Source of the DNA: Limnohabitans sp. Rim11
Lineage (GTDB): Bacteria > Pseudomonadota > Gammaproteobacteria > Burkholderiales > Burkholderiaceae_C
Assembly: GCF_001269365.1 (NCBI RefSeq)
Contig: NZ_CXOM01000002.1
Coordinates: forward strand, 504,001 to 568,000
Length of the DNA stretch: 64,000 bases
Reading direction: 5' to 3'
Below, one piece after another: positions 54,843 to 64,000 of this stretch (within the stretch, counting starts at the first letter, position 1; every line of letters begins with the position of its first letter). Both the position numbers and the translations under genes were made by a program. The notes under the pieces are model-generated. The model did not search any database and was not told the origin of the DNA. It saw only the letters and a program-made list of their open reading frames with translations.

Positions 54843-57584
54843 GTGTCTGTTGTCGTTTCTCCGTTAAAACTGTCTGGTCTTGAGCCTGTCTCTATTGGCA
54901 CGGACTCATTGTTTGTGAACATTGGTGAGCGCACCAACGTCACAGGCTCCAAAGCTTTTGCCCGCATGATTTTGAATGGCGAGTACGAACAGGCTTTGGC
55001 AGTAGCCCGCCAGCAAGTGGAAAACGGCGCACAAATCATCGACATCAACATGGACGAAGCCATGTTGGACAGCCAAGCGGCCATGGTTCGTTTCCTGAAC
55101 CTCATTGCCTCCGAGCCCGACATTGCCCGTGTGCCCATCATGATTGACTCTTCCAAGTGGAGTGTGATTGAAGCGGGTTTGCGTTGCATTCAAGGCAAAG
55201 GCATTGTCAATTCCATCAGCATGAAAGAAGGCGTTGAGGCCTTCAAAGAACAAGCGCTGTTGATCAAGCGCTATGGCGCCGCCGCGGTGGTAATGGCGTT
55301 TGATGAAAAAGGCCAGGCAGATACCTACCAACGCAAAATTGAAATTTGCGAACGCGCGTACCGCGTGTTGGTCGATGAGGTGGACTTCCCGCCGGAAGAC
55401 ATCATTTTCGACCCTAACATTTTTGCCATTGCCACCGGCATTGAAGAGCACAACAACTACGCCGTCGATTTCATTGAAGCCACGCGTTGGATCAAACAAA
55501 ATTTGCCTGGTGCCAAAGTGTCGGGCGGTGTGTCCAATGTGTCCTTCAGCTTCCGCGGCAACGATCCTGTGCGCGAAGCCATTCACACGGTATTTTTGTA
55601 CCATGCCATTCAAGCGGGCATGGACATGGGCATTGTCAATGCGGGCATGGTGGGTGTGTACGACGAACTCGAGCCCGACTTGCGTGAGCGTGTAGAAGAC
55701 GTGGTCTTGAACCGTCGCCCTGATGCCGGCGAGCGGTTGGTCGAAGTGGCTGAGAACGCCAAAGGCGCGGCAAAAGATGACTCGCAAAAACTCGCATGGC
55801 GCGGCACGCCCGATGCGCCAGTGACTGTCTCCGCGCGCTTGTCACACGCCTTGGTGCATGGCATCACCGACTTCATCACCGAAGACACCGAAGAAGCCTA
55901 TCAAGAAATATTGGCCAAAAACGGCCGACCACTGCACGTCATTGAAGGCCCGCTGATGGATGGCATGAACGTGGTGGGCGACTTGTTTGGCCAGGGCAAG
56001 ATGTTCTTGCCACAAGTGGTTAAATCCGCGCGCGTCATGAAGCAAGCCGTGGCGCACTTGGTGCCTTACATCGAAGAAGAAAAACGCCAACAAGAAGCCG
56101 CCGGCCAGGACGTGAAGTCCAAAGGCAAGATTGTGATTGCCACAGTCAAAGGCGACGTGCACGACATTGGCAAAAACATTGTGACGGTGGTGCTTCAGTG
56201 CAACAACTTTGACGTGGTCAACATGGGTGTGATGGTGCCTTGCCACGAAATTTTGGCCAAGGCCAAAGAAGAAAATGCCGACATCATTGGCTTGTCAGGC
56301 CTCATCACCCCCAGTTTGGAAGAGATGCAGTACGTGGCCAGCGAAATGCAAAAAGATCCGCATTTCCGTTTGCGCAAAATGCCTTTGCTGATTGGTGGCG
56401 CCACCACCAGCCGCGTGCACACGGCCGTCAAAATTGCCCCGCACTACGAAGGCCCGGTGGTCTATGTGCCCGATGCTTCTCGCAGCGTGAGCGTGGCGCA
56501 AGGTTTGTTGTCTGACCAAGCCGCTACTTACATTGACGAGCTCAATGCCGACTACGCCAAAGTGCGTGAGATGCATGCCAATAAAAAGCAAACGCCCATG
56601 TGGCCATTGGCCAAAGCGCGTGGCAATAAAACGCAAATCGATTGGACAAGTTTTAAATCACCCACGCCCAAGTTCATTGGTCGCCGCGTATTCAAAAATT
56701 TTGACCTGGCCGAATTGGCGCGCTACATCGACTGGGGCCCCTTCTTCCAAACCTGGGATTTGGCCGGTCCCTACCCCGCCATTTTGAAAGACGAAGTGGT
56801 GGGCATTGAAGCGCAAAAGGTGTTCAATGATGCACAGAAGATGTTGCAAAAAATCATTGAAGGCCGCTGGATCACGGCACATGGGGTGATGGGCTTGTAC
56901 CCCGCCAACAGCGTGAACCATGACGACATTGCCTTGTATGCCGATGAGTCACGTCAAGCGCCTGTACTCACCTGGCATGGCCTGCGTCAACAAACAGAAA
57001 AGCAAACTGGCAAACCCAGCCGTTGCTTGGCAGACTTTGTGGCACCTTTGCTTGATGCAAAAGGTCAACCGACAAAACTACAAGATTACGTAGGCGTCTT
57101 CGCCGTCACGGCTGGTATCGGTGTTGAAAAACGCGAGCAGGCTTTTGAAGCTGCTCACGACGACTACAGCGCCATCATGCTCAAAGCTTTGGCCGACAGA
57201 TTTGCAGAAGCTTTTGCAGAGTGCCTACACGAGCGCGTGCGCAAAGACTTGTGGGGCTACGCTGCAGCAGAGAGCGCAACACTGGAAGATTTGGTTGCCG
57301 AGAAATACCAAGGCATCAGGCCAGCGCCAGGCTACCCCGCTTGCCCGGACCATTCGGTTAAAAAGCAAATGTTTGAACTCTTGCAATGTGAAGAAATTGG
57401 CATGGGCCTGACCGAGAGTTTGGCCATGACACCCGCTGCCAGCGTGTCAGGTTTTTACCTCAGCCACCCCGACAGTCAGTACTTCAATGTGGGCAAAGTG
57501 AGCGAAGACCAAGTGCAAGATTTGGCCAAGCGCCAGAACCTCAAGGTGTCAGACATTCAGCGCTTATTGGCACCTAATTTGTGA
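54843..57584 (+). CDS. metH: methionine synthase, folate/cobalamin/activation half
   Basis: 913 residues, starting at a GTG behind the AAGAGGTGAG ribosome site. Domains in order: pterin-binding ([14 protein letters not shown]), cap and B12-binding domain with [27 protein letters not shown] (the DxHxxG cobalamin motif), and the SAM-dependent activation domain ([12 protein letters not shown]). With the 348-residue first half the total (1261) matches full-length MetH (~1230). It moves methyl from methyltetrahydrofolate via cobalamin to homocysteine. It is preceded by the SAH riboswitch, which controls this half alone. Confidence 0.95.
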   Translation: MSVVVSPLKLSGLEPVSIGTDSLFVNIGERTNVTGSKAFARMILNGEYEQALAVARQQVENGAQIIDINMDEAMLDSQAAMVRFLNLIASEPDIARVPIMIDSSKWSVIEAGLRCIQGKGIVNSISMKEGVEAFKEQALLIKRYGAAAVVMAFDEKGQADTYQRKIEICERAYRVLVDEVDFPPEDIIFDPNIFAIATGIEEHNNYAVDFIEATRWIKQNLPGAKVSGGVSNVSFSFRGNDPVREAIHTVFLYHAIQAGMDMGIVNAGMVGVYDELEPDLRERVEDVVLNRRPDAGERLVEVAENAKGAAKDDSQKLAWRGTPDAPVTVSARLSHALVHGITDFITEDTEEAYQEILAKNGRPLHVIEGPLMDGMNVVGDLFGQGKMFLPQVVKSARVMKQAVAHLVPYIEEEKRQQEAAGQDVKSKGKIVIATVKGDVHDIGKNIVTVVLQCNNFDVVNMGVMVPCHEILAKAKEENADIIGLSGLITPSLEEMQYVASEMQKDPHFRLRKMPLLIGGATTSRVHTAVKIAPHYEGPVVYVPDASRSVSVAQGLLSDQAATYIDELNADYAKVREMHANKKQTPMWPLAKARGNKTQIDWTSFKSPTPKFIGRRVFKNFDLAELARYIDWGPFFQTWDLAGPYPAILKDEVVGIEAQKVFNDAQKMLQKIIEGRWITAHGVMGLYPANSVNHDDIALYADESRQAPVLTWHGLRQQTEKQTGKPSRCLADFVAPLLDAKGQPTKLQDYVGVFAVTAGIGVEKREQAFEAAHDDYSAIMLKALADRFAEAFAECLHERVRKDLWGYAAAESATLEDLVAEKYQGIRPAPGYPACPDHSVKKQMFELLQCEEIGMGLTESLAMTPAASVSGFYLSHPDSQYFNVGKVSEDQVQDLAKRQNLKVSDIQRLLAPNL

Positions 57585-57616
57585 GCGCTAGGCCTTGCTT
57601 TGTTAGTTTCAAGTGC

Positions 57617-58897
57617 TCAATGTTTTTGACTTGATAGGGCGCTCTTTTGTGCCCACCACAAGCAGCCGACGCCAATGATGCCAATCACCAAAAGCCATCT
57701 CAAGCCCGTGGTGTAACCCGCCTCGGGCGTCCACATGAGGCCTAAGGCCCATGGCGCAACAGCACGCCCCATGGCCAGCGGCAAACCCAACAGGCCATTG
57801 AGTTGGCCCACATGTTCACGGCTGACGTACTGCGCCATCGCCGTCCCTTTGACAATGGTGTTGAGCCCGTTGCCCAAGCCATAAAAAGTTATAAACAGCA
57901 AAGCTGCCCAAGGCGCCAAGCCGCCTGTTACTAAACATACCAAGCCCAGCGGAACCAAACAAGGGATCCATTTGTTGGCGGCATGAACGTCCAAATGTTT
58001 TTCAAAAAGAAACAGTAAAAACCTTCCCAAGACTTGAATCACACCAATGGATGCCGGTATGGCGATGACCCACTCCGGTGACAAGTGAGCTTCTTCAAGC
58101 AAGCTCACCATGTGTGCCGGCAAGGCAGAACTGACAACGGCCGTCATCCACATAAAGCCAGCGAGAAGCCAGAAGGGCGCGCGTTTTAAATGTTCACCGA
58201 TGGCAGGCTTTGTAGGTTGATTGGAAGCATCCGAAATAGGTGAACCACTTAGTGGCAAATGATTTGAAACAGACGTGCTGGCATTTTTCTGCGCACCTCT
58301 TAAAAACCAAGCATGCAAAGGCACACAAATGAGCCATTGCATCAAAGCCAACACCCACAAGGCATGGCGCCAGCCTAAGGATTGAATAAGCCACGACGAA
58401 AGCGGAAAGAACACCGTACTGGCCAAGCCCCCCAGAAAAGTCATGATGATGATGGCGCGCCTGAAGTCGTTCGGAAATCGACGAGTGACAACGGCAAACA
58501 CCGGTGCATAGAGGGTGGCGGACATGCCCAAGCCCAGACAAACCCAAATCGCATAAAAACCACTGAGAGACTCGACAAAACTGTGAGCCAACAAGCAAGC
58601 GCCAACCCATGCAGAGCCCCAGGTCATCACCTTGCGCTCATGACCTTGGTCAATCCAGCGACCGACTGGGTAAGCCATCAAGCCGTCTGCCAAGAGCGCC
58701 AAGCTAAATGCCAAAGAGACTTCTGCACGAGTCAGTCCTAATTCGCGCTCAACCGGCCCCATCAACAAGGAGAAGGTGTAGAAAACGCTGCCCCAAGTGA
58801 TGAGCTGTGCCCACGAAAGCCAAACGGCAAAAGGCCCTAAGGATGGCTTGTCAGCATTGCGTTTGGATGTTTCCCAAAAAGCCCGAAATGGATGCAT
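57617..58897 (-). CDS. MFS transporter
   Basis: 426 residues from the ATG at 58897; an in-frame TTG at 58951 would overlap comM. About 12 transmembrane helices, with the MFS loop motif GRWIDQGHERKVM between helices 2 and 3. The form (LSWAQLITWGSVFYTFSLLMGPVERELGLTRAEVSLAFSLALL) resembles the MCT/OFA-like oxalate-formate antiporter group. Substrate unknown. It starts 7 bp after comM on the same strand and converges on metH. Confidence 0.85.
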   Translation of the reverse strand: MHPFRAFWETSKRNADKPSLGPFAVWLSWAQLITWGSVFYTFSLLMGPVERELGLTRAEVSLAFSLALLADGLMAYPVGRWIDQGHERKVMTWGSAWVGACLLAHSFVESLSGFYAIWVCLGLGMSATLYAPVFAVVTRRFPNDFRRAIIIMTFLGGLASTVFFPLSSWLIQSLGWRHALWVLALMQWLICVPLHAWFLRGAQKNASTSVSNHLPLSGSPISDASNQPTKPAIGEHLKRAPFWLLAGFMWMTAVVSSALPAHMVSLLEEAHLSPEWVIAIPASIGVIQVLGRFLLFLFEKHLDVHAANKWIPCLVPLGLVCLVTGGLAPWAALLFITFYGLGNGLNTIVKGTAMAQYVSREHVGQLNGLLGLPLAMGRAVAPWALGLMWTPEAGYTTGLRWLLVIGIIGVGCLWWAQKSALSSQKH

Positions 58898-58904
58898 GTT
58901 GACA

Positions 58905-60473
58905 TTATCTGTCGGACGTAAACGGTCTTCGGTATTGGACCGCTTCTGCAAGATCTGAAGTTTCGATGTCAGGGTGATCTGAAAGATCGGCGATGGTTCT
59001 AGCCACTTTCAATACGCGATGGGTACTTCTACTGCTCCAGGCGAAATGTGAAGCCACTTGATGAAGGTAGTCCGACGCTTCAGACGCCAATGGGCAATGT
59101 TTTTCCAGCAAAGCACCCGCTAGGGATTGATTCGCGCATCCTTGACGCAGCTTAGAGACGTGATTGGCTTGAAGGCAGCGCTCGCTGATTCTCGCCGTGC
59201 TTTCTGCGGCGGGCGCGTTAATGAGAAGTTTGGCATCTTGGCTGGGAACCTCTATGTGCAAGTCAATTCGGTCAAGCAATGGCCCACTGATCTTTCTCAT
59301 GTATCTGTGAACTTGATCGGGCGTGCATCGGCACACAGGACCTTTTTGTCCGCCCTTTTGGACTTGACCCGCATACCCGCATGGGCAAGGATTCATGGCT
59401 GCTATGAGTTGAAACCGCGCAGGAAATTCTGTGCTCATTGCTGCCCGCGAGATGGTGACACTGCCCGACTCAAGGGGTTCGCGCAATGCTTCTAGGGCCG
59501 ATCTTGGAAACTCCGGCAATTCATCCAAAAACAAAACGCCGTGGTGTGCCAAAGATATTTCGCCAGGACGAGGGGGTGACCCGCCGCCAACCAAAGCCAC
59601 TGCGCTGGCTGAATGGTGCGGGTGGCGGGTGGGCCGCCTTGACCACTGTGAAAGGTCAAACCGACCGGCAAGACTGGCAATGGCCGCAGCCTCTAAGGAC
59701 TCTTGGATATTGAGAGGCGACAGCAAACCCGAGAAACGATGAGCCAACATCGACTTACCAGACCCAGGTGGCCCCATCATCAACAAACTGTGGCCGCCAG
59801 CCGCGGCTATTTCCAGCGCACGTTTGGCGCCAGACTGACCTTTGACATCGGCCAAATCGAGGCTTTGATGATCTGTATGGCGGGGTAAGACCCCCGGCAA
59901 AAGTTTGGCCCAACCCTGCTCATCATGGATGGCGGCACCAGTTTGCTCGGAGCTTCGATTGACAAATTGCATGGCCACCGCACTTAAATGGTCTGCTCTG
60001 TAAACCGTGACGTCAGGCACCAGGGCGGCCTCCTCGGCACTGCCCGGGGGCAAAACCAAGCATCGGCCTTTGGGTTGTTGGTACAAGGCAAGCCCCATGA
60101 CCAAAGCGCCCTTGATGGGCCGGAGTGCACCCGACAAAGAAAGCTCGCCTGCAAATTCATAAGCGCTTAAAAGAGAGCCATCGATTTGCCCACTGGCAGC
60201 CAAGATGCCCAGGGCGATGGGCAGGTCAAAGCGTCCGGAGTCTTTGGGCAAATCGGCTGGCGCCAAATTTACCGTGATTCGCTGATTACTTGGAAACTCA
60301 AAGCCCGAGTTTTGAAGCGCAGAGCGAACCCGCTCCCTGGCTTCTTTAACCTCAACATCTGCCAAACCGACCAAAGTAAAGCTGGGCAAACCATTGGCCA
60401 AGTGCACCTCGACAGTGACAGGGGGCGATTGAAGGCCAAGCAAAGCTCGACTTTGCACCAAAGACAGACGCAT
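58905..60473 (-). CDS. comM: YifB/ComM family AAA ATPase
   Basis: 522 residues from the ATG at 60473, with AAGGAA 6-8 nt upstream; an upstream extension of 18 residues is possible. The N-terminal Lon-protease-like domain reads LPSFTLVGLADVEVKEARERVRSAL; the Mg-chelatase-like AAA domain has GPPGSGKSMLAHR (Walker A), GVLFLDELPEF (Walker B) and the cysteine segment PCPCGY...CRCTP; ISGPLLDRIDLHIEVP follows. ComM is a hexameric helicase that promotes branch migration during natural transformation. An MFS gene follows 7 bp downstream. Confidence 0.92.
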   Translation of the reverse strand: MRLSLVQSRALLGLQSPPVTVEVHLANGLPSFTLVGLADVEVKEARERVRSALQNSGFEFPSNQRITVNLAPADLPKDSGRFDLPIALGILAASGQIDGSLLSAYEFAGELSLSGALRPIKGALVMGLALYQQPKGRCLVLPPGSAEEAALVPDVTVYRADHLSAVAMQFVNRSSEQTGAAIHDEQGWAKLLPGVLPRHTDHQSLDLADVKGQSGAKRALEIAAAGGHSLLMMGPPGSGKSMLAHRFSGLLSPLNIQESLEAAAIASLAGRFDLSQWSRRPTRHPHHSASAVALVGGGSPPRPGEISLAHHGVLFLDELPEFPRSALEALREPLESGSVTISRAAMSTEFPARFQLIAAMNPCPCGYAGQVQKGGQKGPVCRCTPDQVHRYMRKISGPLLDRIDLHIEVPSQDAKLLINAPAAESTARISERCLQANHVSKLRQGCANQSLAGALLEKHCPLASEASDYLHQVASHFAWSSRSTHRVLKVARTIADLSDHPDIETSDLAEAVQYRRPFTSDR

Positions 60474-60483
60474 ACAGGTTCCT

Positions 60484-60500
60484 TGCACCAAGTTAGTGCA
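60484..60500. promoter_or_regulatory. NtrC-like enhancer site (distal)
   Basis: TGCACCAAGTTAGTGCA matches the NtrC consensus TGCACC-N5-GGTGCA at 11 of 12 defined positions. It lies about 156 bp upstream of the predicted sigma54 transcription start, a usual enhancer distance, and just before the divergent comM start. Confidence 0.6.
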
Positions 60501-60600
60501 CCATTGCTGTGGCTTTTTATAAGCCATACCTAGGCGGGTGCAGAAGACATTGAACCATTGAAGTCTTCAAAAGCCATGTTTCAGAGGCGTGACAATGACT

Positions 60601-60617
60601 TGCACTGATGCAGTGCA
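60601..60617. promoter_or_regulatory. NtrC-like site (proximal)
   Basis: TGCACTGATGCAGTGCA has the outer TGCAC and GTGCA of the NtrC site with the correct 17-bp length. It ends 3 bp before the -24 element, unusually close for an activator, so it may bind NtrC at high level or have another function. Confidence 0.5.
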
Positions 60618-60620
60618 GCA

Positions 60621-60638
60621 TTGGCATGCTAAATGCTA
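60621..60638 (+). promoter_or_regulatory. sigma54 promoter of torF-glnK-amtB
   Basis: TTGGCATGCTAAATGCTA carries GG (60623-60624) and GC (60635-60636) spaced by exactly 10 bp, the invariant feature of -24/-12 promoters (TTGGCACG-N4-TTGCW). Transcription should start near 60647, about 30 nt before torF. Confidence 0.75.
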
Positions 60639-60677
60639 AGTACCCACAGTCTCATTCTCATTTAACAGGAGTTATCT

Positions 60678-61421
60678 ATGAAAAAAATCGTTTCCCCCCT
60701 GATGTTCGCCATGGCTTTGGCATCTGCTGGCACCGCAATGGCCCAAACAGCGCCCGCAGCGCCTGAGTCAAGCTTGTCTTTCAATGTGGGCGCAGTGAGC
60801 GAGTACCGTTACCGCGGATATTCACAGAGTCGTTTTGACCCAGCGGTCCAAGGTGGCGCAGACTACGCCGACAAGAGCGGTGTCTATGTGGGTGTTTGGG
60901 GTTCTGGCATCAAGTGGGTCAAAGATGGTGGCGGTAAGTCAAACATGGAAGTTGATATCTACGGTGGCTATAAGTTCTCCGTGGGTGACGTCGCTTATGA
61001 CATTGGCTTCTTGCGCTACGAGTACGCTAACAATGACTTGCCAGTGAGTGCCAATACCAATGAGTTTTACGGCGCAGTCACTATGGGCCCAACCACTTTG
61101 AAGTATTCACAAAGCACAGGTAACCTGTTTGGTTTCGCAGGCAGCAAGGGAAGCTCTTATGTTGACCTGACAGCTAACTTTGATTTGGGCAGCGGCTTTA
61201 CTTTAACGCCTCACCTGGGTTACCAAAAAGTCAAAGGTGCAGGTAACGGCATTTACTCCTATACAGACCTTGCACTCACAGTCGCTAAAGATTTAGGCAA
61301 TGGTTTGACAGCATCGGCCGCCCTTATTGGCACCGACGCTAAAACAGGCTCATACGTCAGCCCCGCTGGCAAGCAACTCGGCAAAGCCGGTTTGGTTGTC
61401 GGCGTGAAATACGCGTTCTAA
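60678..61421 (+). CDS. TorF family putative porin
   Basis: 247 residues. A signal peptide (basic MKK, hydrophobic core, AMAQ cleavage) precedes an outer-membrane beta-barrel with the TIGR02001 features: SLSFNVGAVSEYRYRGYSQSRFDPAVQGGADY near the start, alternating aromatic/polar strands, and the terminal VVGVKYAF with C-terminal Phe. Family members are proposed outer-membrane channels and are often beside glnK-amtB. It is the first gene behind a sigma54/NtrC-type promoter, so it probably brings nitrogen compounds across the outer membrane. glnK follows 27 bp downstream. Confidence 0.9.
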   Translation: MKKIVSPLMFAMALASAGTAMAQTAPAAPESSLSFNVGAVSEYRYRGYSQSRFDPAVQGGADYADKSGVYVGVWGSGIKWVKDGGGKSNMEVDIYGGYKFSVGDVAYDIGFLRYEYANNDLPVSANTNEFYGAVTMGPTTLKYSQSTGNLFGFAGSKGSSYVDLTANFDLGSGFTLTPHLGYQKVKGAGNGIYSYTDLALTVAKDLGNGLTASAALIGTDAKTGSYVSPAGKQLGKAGLVVGVKYAF

Positions 61422-61787
<366 letters not shown>

Positions 61788-61809
61788 TGCCCCAGAAAGA
61801 GAGATCAAA

Positions 61810-63342
61810 ATGAAAAAATTATTTGCCTCCCTCGCGTTGGGCTTGTCATTGTGTTTTGGTGGTGCCGCTTTTGCGCAAACAGCGCCAGCAGCCGAAGCCA
61901 AAGTGGAAGCGAAAGTAGAAGCCAAAGCGGAAGCTAAGGTTGATGCTGCAGCGCCTGCTACAGCGCCCGCTGCAGCACCTGCTGCCGCAGAAGCAGCCCC
62001 CGCCCTTGTCCCTAACAAAGGCGATACAGCCTGGATGATGGTCTCCACCATCCTGGTCATCATGATGGTGGTGCCAGGTTTGGCATTGTTCTACGGCGGT
62101 TTGGTCCGCAGCAAGAACATGTTGTCTGTGCTGATGCAAGTCATGGTCACGTTCTCATTGATCACGGTCTTGTGGTTCATTTATGGCTACAGCTTGGCGT
62201 TCACTGAAGGCAATGCCTACATTGGCGGCCTCGACCGACTGTTCATGAATGGCATCTGGGACAACGCAGCAGGCACATTTGCCAACGCCGCAACGTTCAG
62301 CAAAGGTGTGGTCATTCCCGAAATCACGTTTGCAGGTTTCCAAGCGACATTCGCGGGCATCACTTGCGCCCTGATCGTGGGTGCATTTGCAGAGCGCATC
62401 AAGTTTTCCGCTGTTTTGTTGTTCATGACACTGTGGTTCACTTTCAGCTACTTGCCCATTGCACACATGGTCTGGTTCTGGATGGGTCCCGATGCCTACG
62501 CAACCAAAGAAGTGGTTGACGAGATGACTGGCAAAGCGGGTTTGATCTGGCAGTGGGGCGCGCTTGACTTTGCTGGCGGTACCGTTGTTCACATCAACGC
62601 GGCTGTGGCTGGTTTGGTCGGTGCTTTCATGATTGGCAAGCGCGTGGGTTATGGCCGCGAAGCCATGGCACCTCACTCTTTGACATTGACCATGGTCGGT
62701 GCCTCATTGCTGTGGGTGGGCTGGTTTGGTTTCAACGCTGGTTCTGCACTCGAAGCCAATGGTTTTGCTGCCCTCGCTTTCGTCAACACTTTGTTGGCAA
62801 CTGCTGCAGCAGTGTTGGCCTGGTGTGTGGGTGAAGCGCTGATGCGTGGCAAAGCGTCTATGCTGGGTGCAGCCTCTGGTGCTGTGGCTGGTTTGGTGGC
62901 CATCACGCCAGCAGCGGGCAACGTCGGTATCGGCGGCGCCTTGGTCATTGGTATCGTGGCAGGCTTCGCATGCTTGTGGGGCGTCAATGGCCTCAAGAAA
63001 ATGCTGGGCGCGGACGACTCCTTGGACGTCTTCGGTGTGCACGGTGTGGGCGGTATCGTCGGTGCCTTGTTAACCGGTGTATTCAACTCACCTGCTCTGG
63101 GTGGTCCTGGCTTTGTAGCCGACTGGGTGACTGTGACCATGGTGACTGCTGCCGATTACTCCATCGCAGCGCAAGTTTGGACCCAAGCCAAAGCTGTCCT
63201 CCTTACCATCGTATGGTCTGGCGTGGTGTCTTTGGTGGCCTTCAAACTGGTTGATTTGACAGTGGGTCTGCGTGTCTCTGAAGAAGAAGAGCGCGAAGGC
63301 TTGGACATCAGCTCACACGGCGAAACCGCTTATCACAGCTAA
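61810..63342 (+). CDS. amtB: ammonium transporter with long N-terminal extension
   Basis: 510 residues from the ATG at 61810. A signal peptide (MKKLFASLAL...AFA, 1-22) and an Ala/Lys/Glu/Pro-rich stretch with repeated EAKVEAK units (23-67) come before the Amt domain. The channel is normal: FYGGLVRSKNMLSVLMQ, the twin-His region (IAHMVWFW, VVHINAAVAG, DVFGVHGVGGIVGALLTG), and 11 helices. It conducts ammonium across the inner membrane and is closed by GlnK. The extension is periplasmic and its function is unknown. A terminator lies 49 bp after the stop. Confidence 0.95.
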   Translation: MKKLFASLALGLSLCFGGAAFAQTAPAAEAKVEAKVEAKAEAKVDAAAPATAPAAAPAAAEAAPALVPNKGDTAWMMVSTILVIMMVVPGLALFYGGLVRSKNMLSVLMQVMVTFSLITVLWFIYGYSLAFTEGNAYIGGLDRLFMNGIWDNAAGTFANAATFSKGVVIPEITFAGFQATFAGITCALIVGAFAERIKFSAVLLFMTLWFTFSYLPIAHMVWFWMGPDAYATKEVVDEMTGKAGLIWQWGALDFAGGTVVHINAAVAGLVGAFMIGKRVGYGREAMAPHSLTLTMVGASLLWVGWFGFNAGSALEANGFAALAFVNTLLATAAAVLAWCVGEALMRGKASMLGAASGAVAGLVAITPAAGNVGIGGALVIGIVAGFACLWGVNGLKKMLGADDSLDVFGVHGVGGIVGALLTGVFNSPALGGPGFVADWVTVTMVTAADYSIAAQVWTQAKAVLLTIVWSGVVSLVAFKLVDLTVGLRVSEEEEREGLDISSHGETAYHS

Positions 63343-63391
63343 TCCGCAAAGATTTGAAAAGACTTTCCGAGAAGTTAGTCTCCAACTTAAC

Positions 63392-63417
63392 AAGCCCGCT
63401 TCGGCGGGCTTTTTTTT
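63392..63417 (+). terminator. Rho-independent terminator after amtB
   Basis: AAGCCCGC, a TTCG tetraloop and GCGGGCTT form a perfect 8-bp stem followed by eight T (63410-63417). A textbook terminator for torF-glnK-amtB. Confidence 0.95.
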
Positions 63418-63516
63418 GCGCATTTCAAATGTGACATTGAGTGACATGGGAGGTTCAGGCAAAGATTTAATTCACAATGACAAACAAGAAGAATTGAATT
63501 CAAAGAGGCCATGTCC

Positions 63517-64000
63517 ATGACAAATCCCCCTGAACATTTAAGTCCCCAATGGCACTGCCTTACCGCTCAGCCGGACACCTTGGGCGAGTCGCCCTTTTGG
63601 AACCCCCACGAAAAGCGCTTGTACTGGGTTGACATTCCTGGTCAACGTTTAAGGCGCATGACGGTAGGATCCGACTTAACGGCGTTGCACGCAGTTGAAG
63701 ACTGGCAGCTGGATGAAGAGCCCGGTTGTTTTGCCCCAGCCCAAAAAGGCGGTTGGGTCATGGCACTTCGCAACGGAATTTACCAAGCTGACATTTGGGG
63801 CGGTGAACTCACGTTGCTGGCGGCCGCGCCATACGACACCACCAAGCTGAGGTTCAACGATGGCAAATGCGATCCCGTCGGCCATTTTTGGAGTGGCTCG
63901 ATGTACGAGCCGCGAGATCAGGCCGCTGGCGTTCTTTACGCCTTACAACGTGACGGTCAACTTCAAGCCAAGGCAACACAAGCCACAGTGGCCAATGGCT
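63517..64000 (+). CDS. SMP-30/gluconolactonase family protein, 3' partial
   Basis: The frame starts at the ATG at 63517 (AAAGAGG ribosome site 8 nt before; an ATG two codons earlier is too close) and runs past the window end, so 161 residues are visible. The first beta-propeller blades show LGESPFWNPHEKRLYWVDIPGQRL, then KLRFNDGKCDPVGHFWSGSMYE with metal- and substrate-binding Asn-Asp and the SMP-30 signature, and VANG at the edge. Members hydrolyse sugar lactones (gluconolactone, arabinolactone and similar) with a divalent metal. No neighbours downstream are visible to show which sugar. Confidence 0.88.
   Translation, partial: MTNPPEHLSPQWHCLTAQPDTLGESPFWNPHEKRLYWVDIPGQRLRRMTVGSDLTALHAVEDWQLDEEPGCFAPAQKGGWVMALRNGIYQADIWGGELTLLAAAPYDTTKLRFNDGKCDPVGHFWSGSMYEPRDQAAGVLYALQRDGQLQAKATQATVANG

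Noticed and set aside
54906..55787. 293-residue minus-strand open frame inside metH
   Set aside because: Antisense to conserved pterin-binding and neighbouring domains, His/Val-rich composition and no ribosome site.
61876..61950. Repeated GAAGC-AAAG units as a CRISPR or tandem DNA element
   Set aside because: They are in-frame codons for the Ala/Lys/Glu extension of AmtB, only 12-24 bp units, without spacers.

Overview
The window is an ordinary-looking stretch of chromosome from a betaproteobacterium, most probably a Comamonadaceae-type Burkholderiales (Limnohabitans/Rhodoferax-like). This rests on gene content and order: mnmG-rsmG-lysE-parA-hydrolase-parB, DUF3717/DUF1289, a split metH with an SAH riboswitch, and torF-glnK-amtB. 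The genus is inferred, not shown. Gene density is very high. I see no tRNA, rRNA, insertion sequence, prophage or CRISPR array.

Layout. 0-5.3 kb: tail of an M48 metalloprotease; a two-gene minus-strand unit encoding a phospholipase A2-like protein with a double-glycine leader plus a secreted unknown protein; DUF3717/DUF1289, yaeQ, purB and a GST. 5.3-13.1 kb: one compact minus-strand operon (glutathione peroxidase, FAD oxidase, DUF1365, CFA/UfaA1-like methyltransferase, chalcone-isomerase-like, MFS, DUF3833 lipoprotein, SDR, NTF2-like), probably making modified membrane fatty acids. 13.2-22.8 kb: glnE divergent from a giant yhdP-like gene holding a G11 tract, then a FixL/FixJ-like two-component pair. 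22.8-32.8 kb: a small membrane protein head-to-head with mltA, a fused indolepyruvate ferredoxin oxidoreductase, a DUF2788/Spy-like pair, pirin, Old Yellow Enzyme, an MFS transporter and a class II aldolase.

33-38.7 kb: the parABS region. mnmG carries two perfect parS sites and rsmG a near-perfect one. parA and parB flank an RBBP9-like hydrolase with an in-frame stop, and a strong hairpin terminator closes the unit. 38.7-51.1 kb: metabolic genes (glycolate/D-lactate-type oxidase, PduO adenosyltransferase, acetoacetyl-CoA synthetase, dapD, PhoD-like phosphatase, pckG) with TetR and LysR regulators. 51.4-57.6 kb: a 44-aa membrane protein and recQ on the minus strand, then metH split in two, with an SAH riboswitch placed only in front of the second half. 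57.6-63.4 kb: an MFS gene and comM, then torF-glnK-amtB behind a sigma54 promoter with NtrC-like palindromes. The window ends inside an SMP-30/gluconolactonase gene.

Themes are nitrogen control (glnE, glnK, amtB, NtrC sites), the methyl cycle (metH and SAH riboswitch, PduO), chromosome segregation (parABS) and membrane-lipid modification or stress. The least explained item is the double-glycine-leader PLA2-like protein and its translationally coupled partner.
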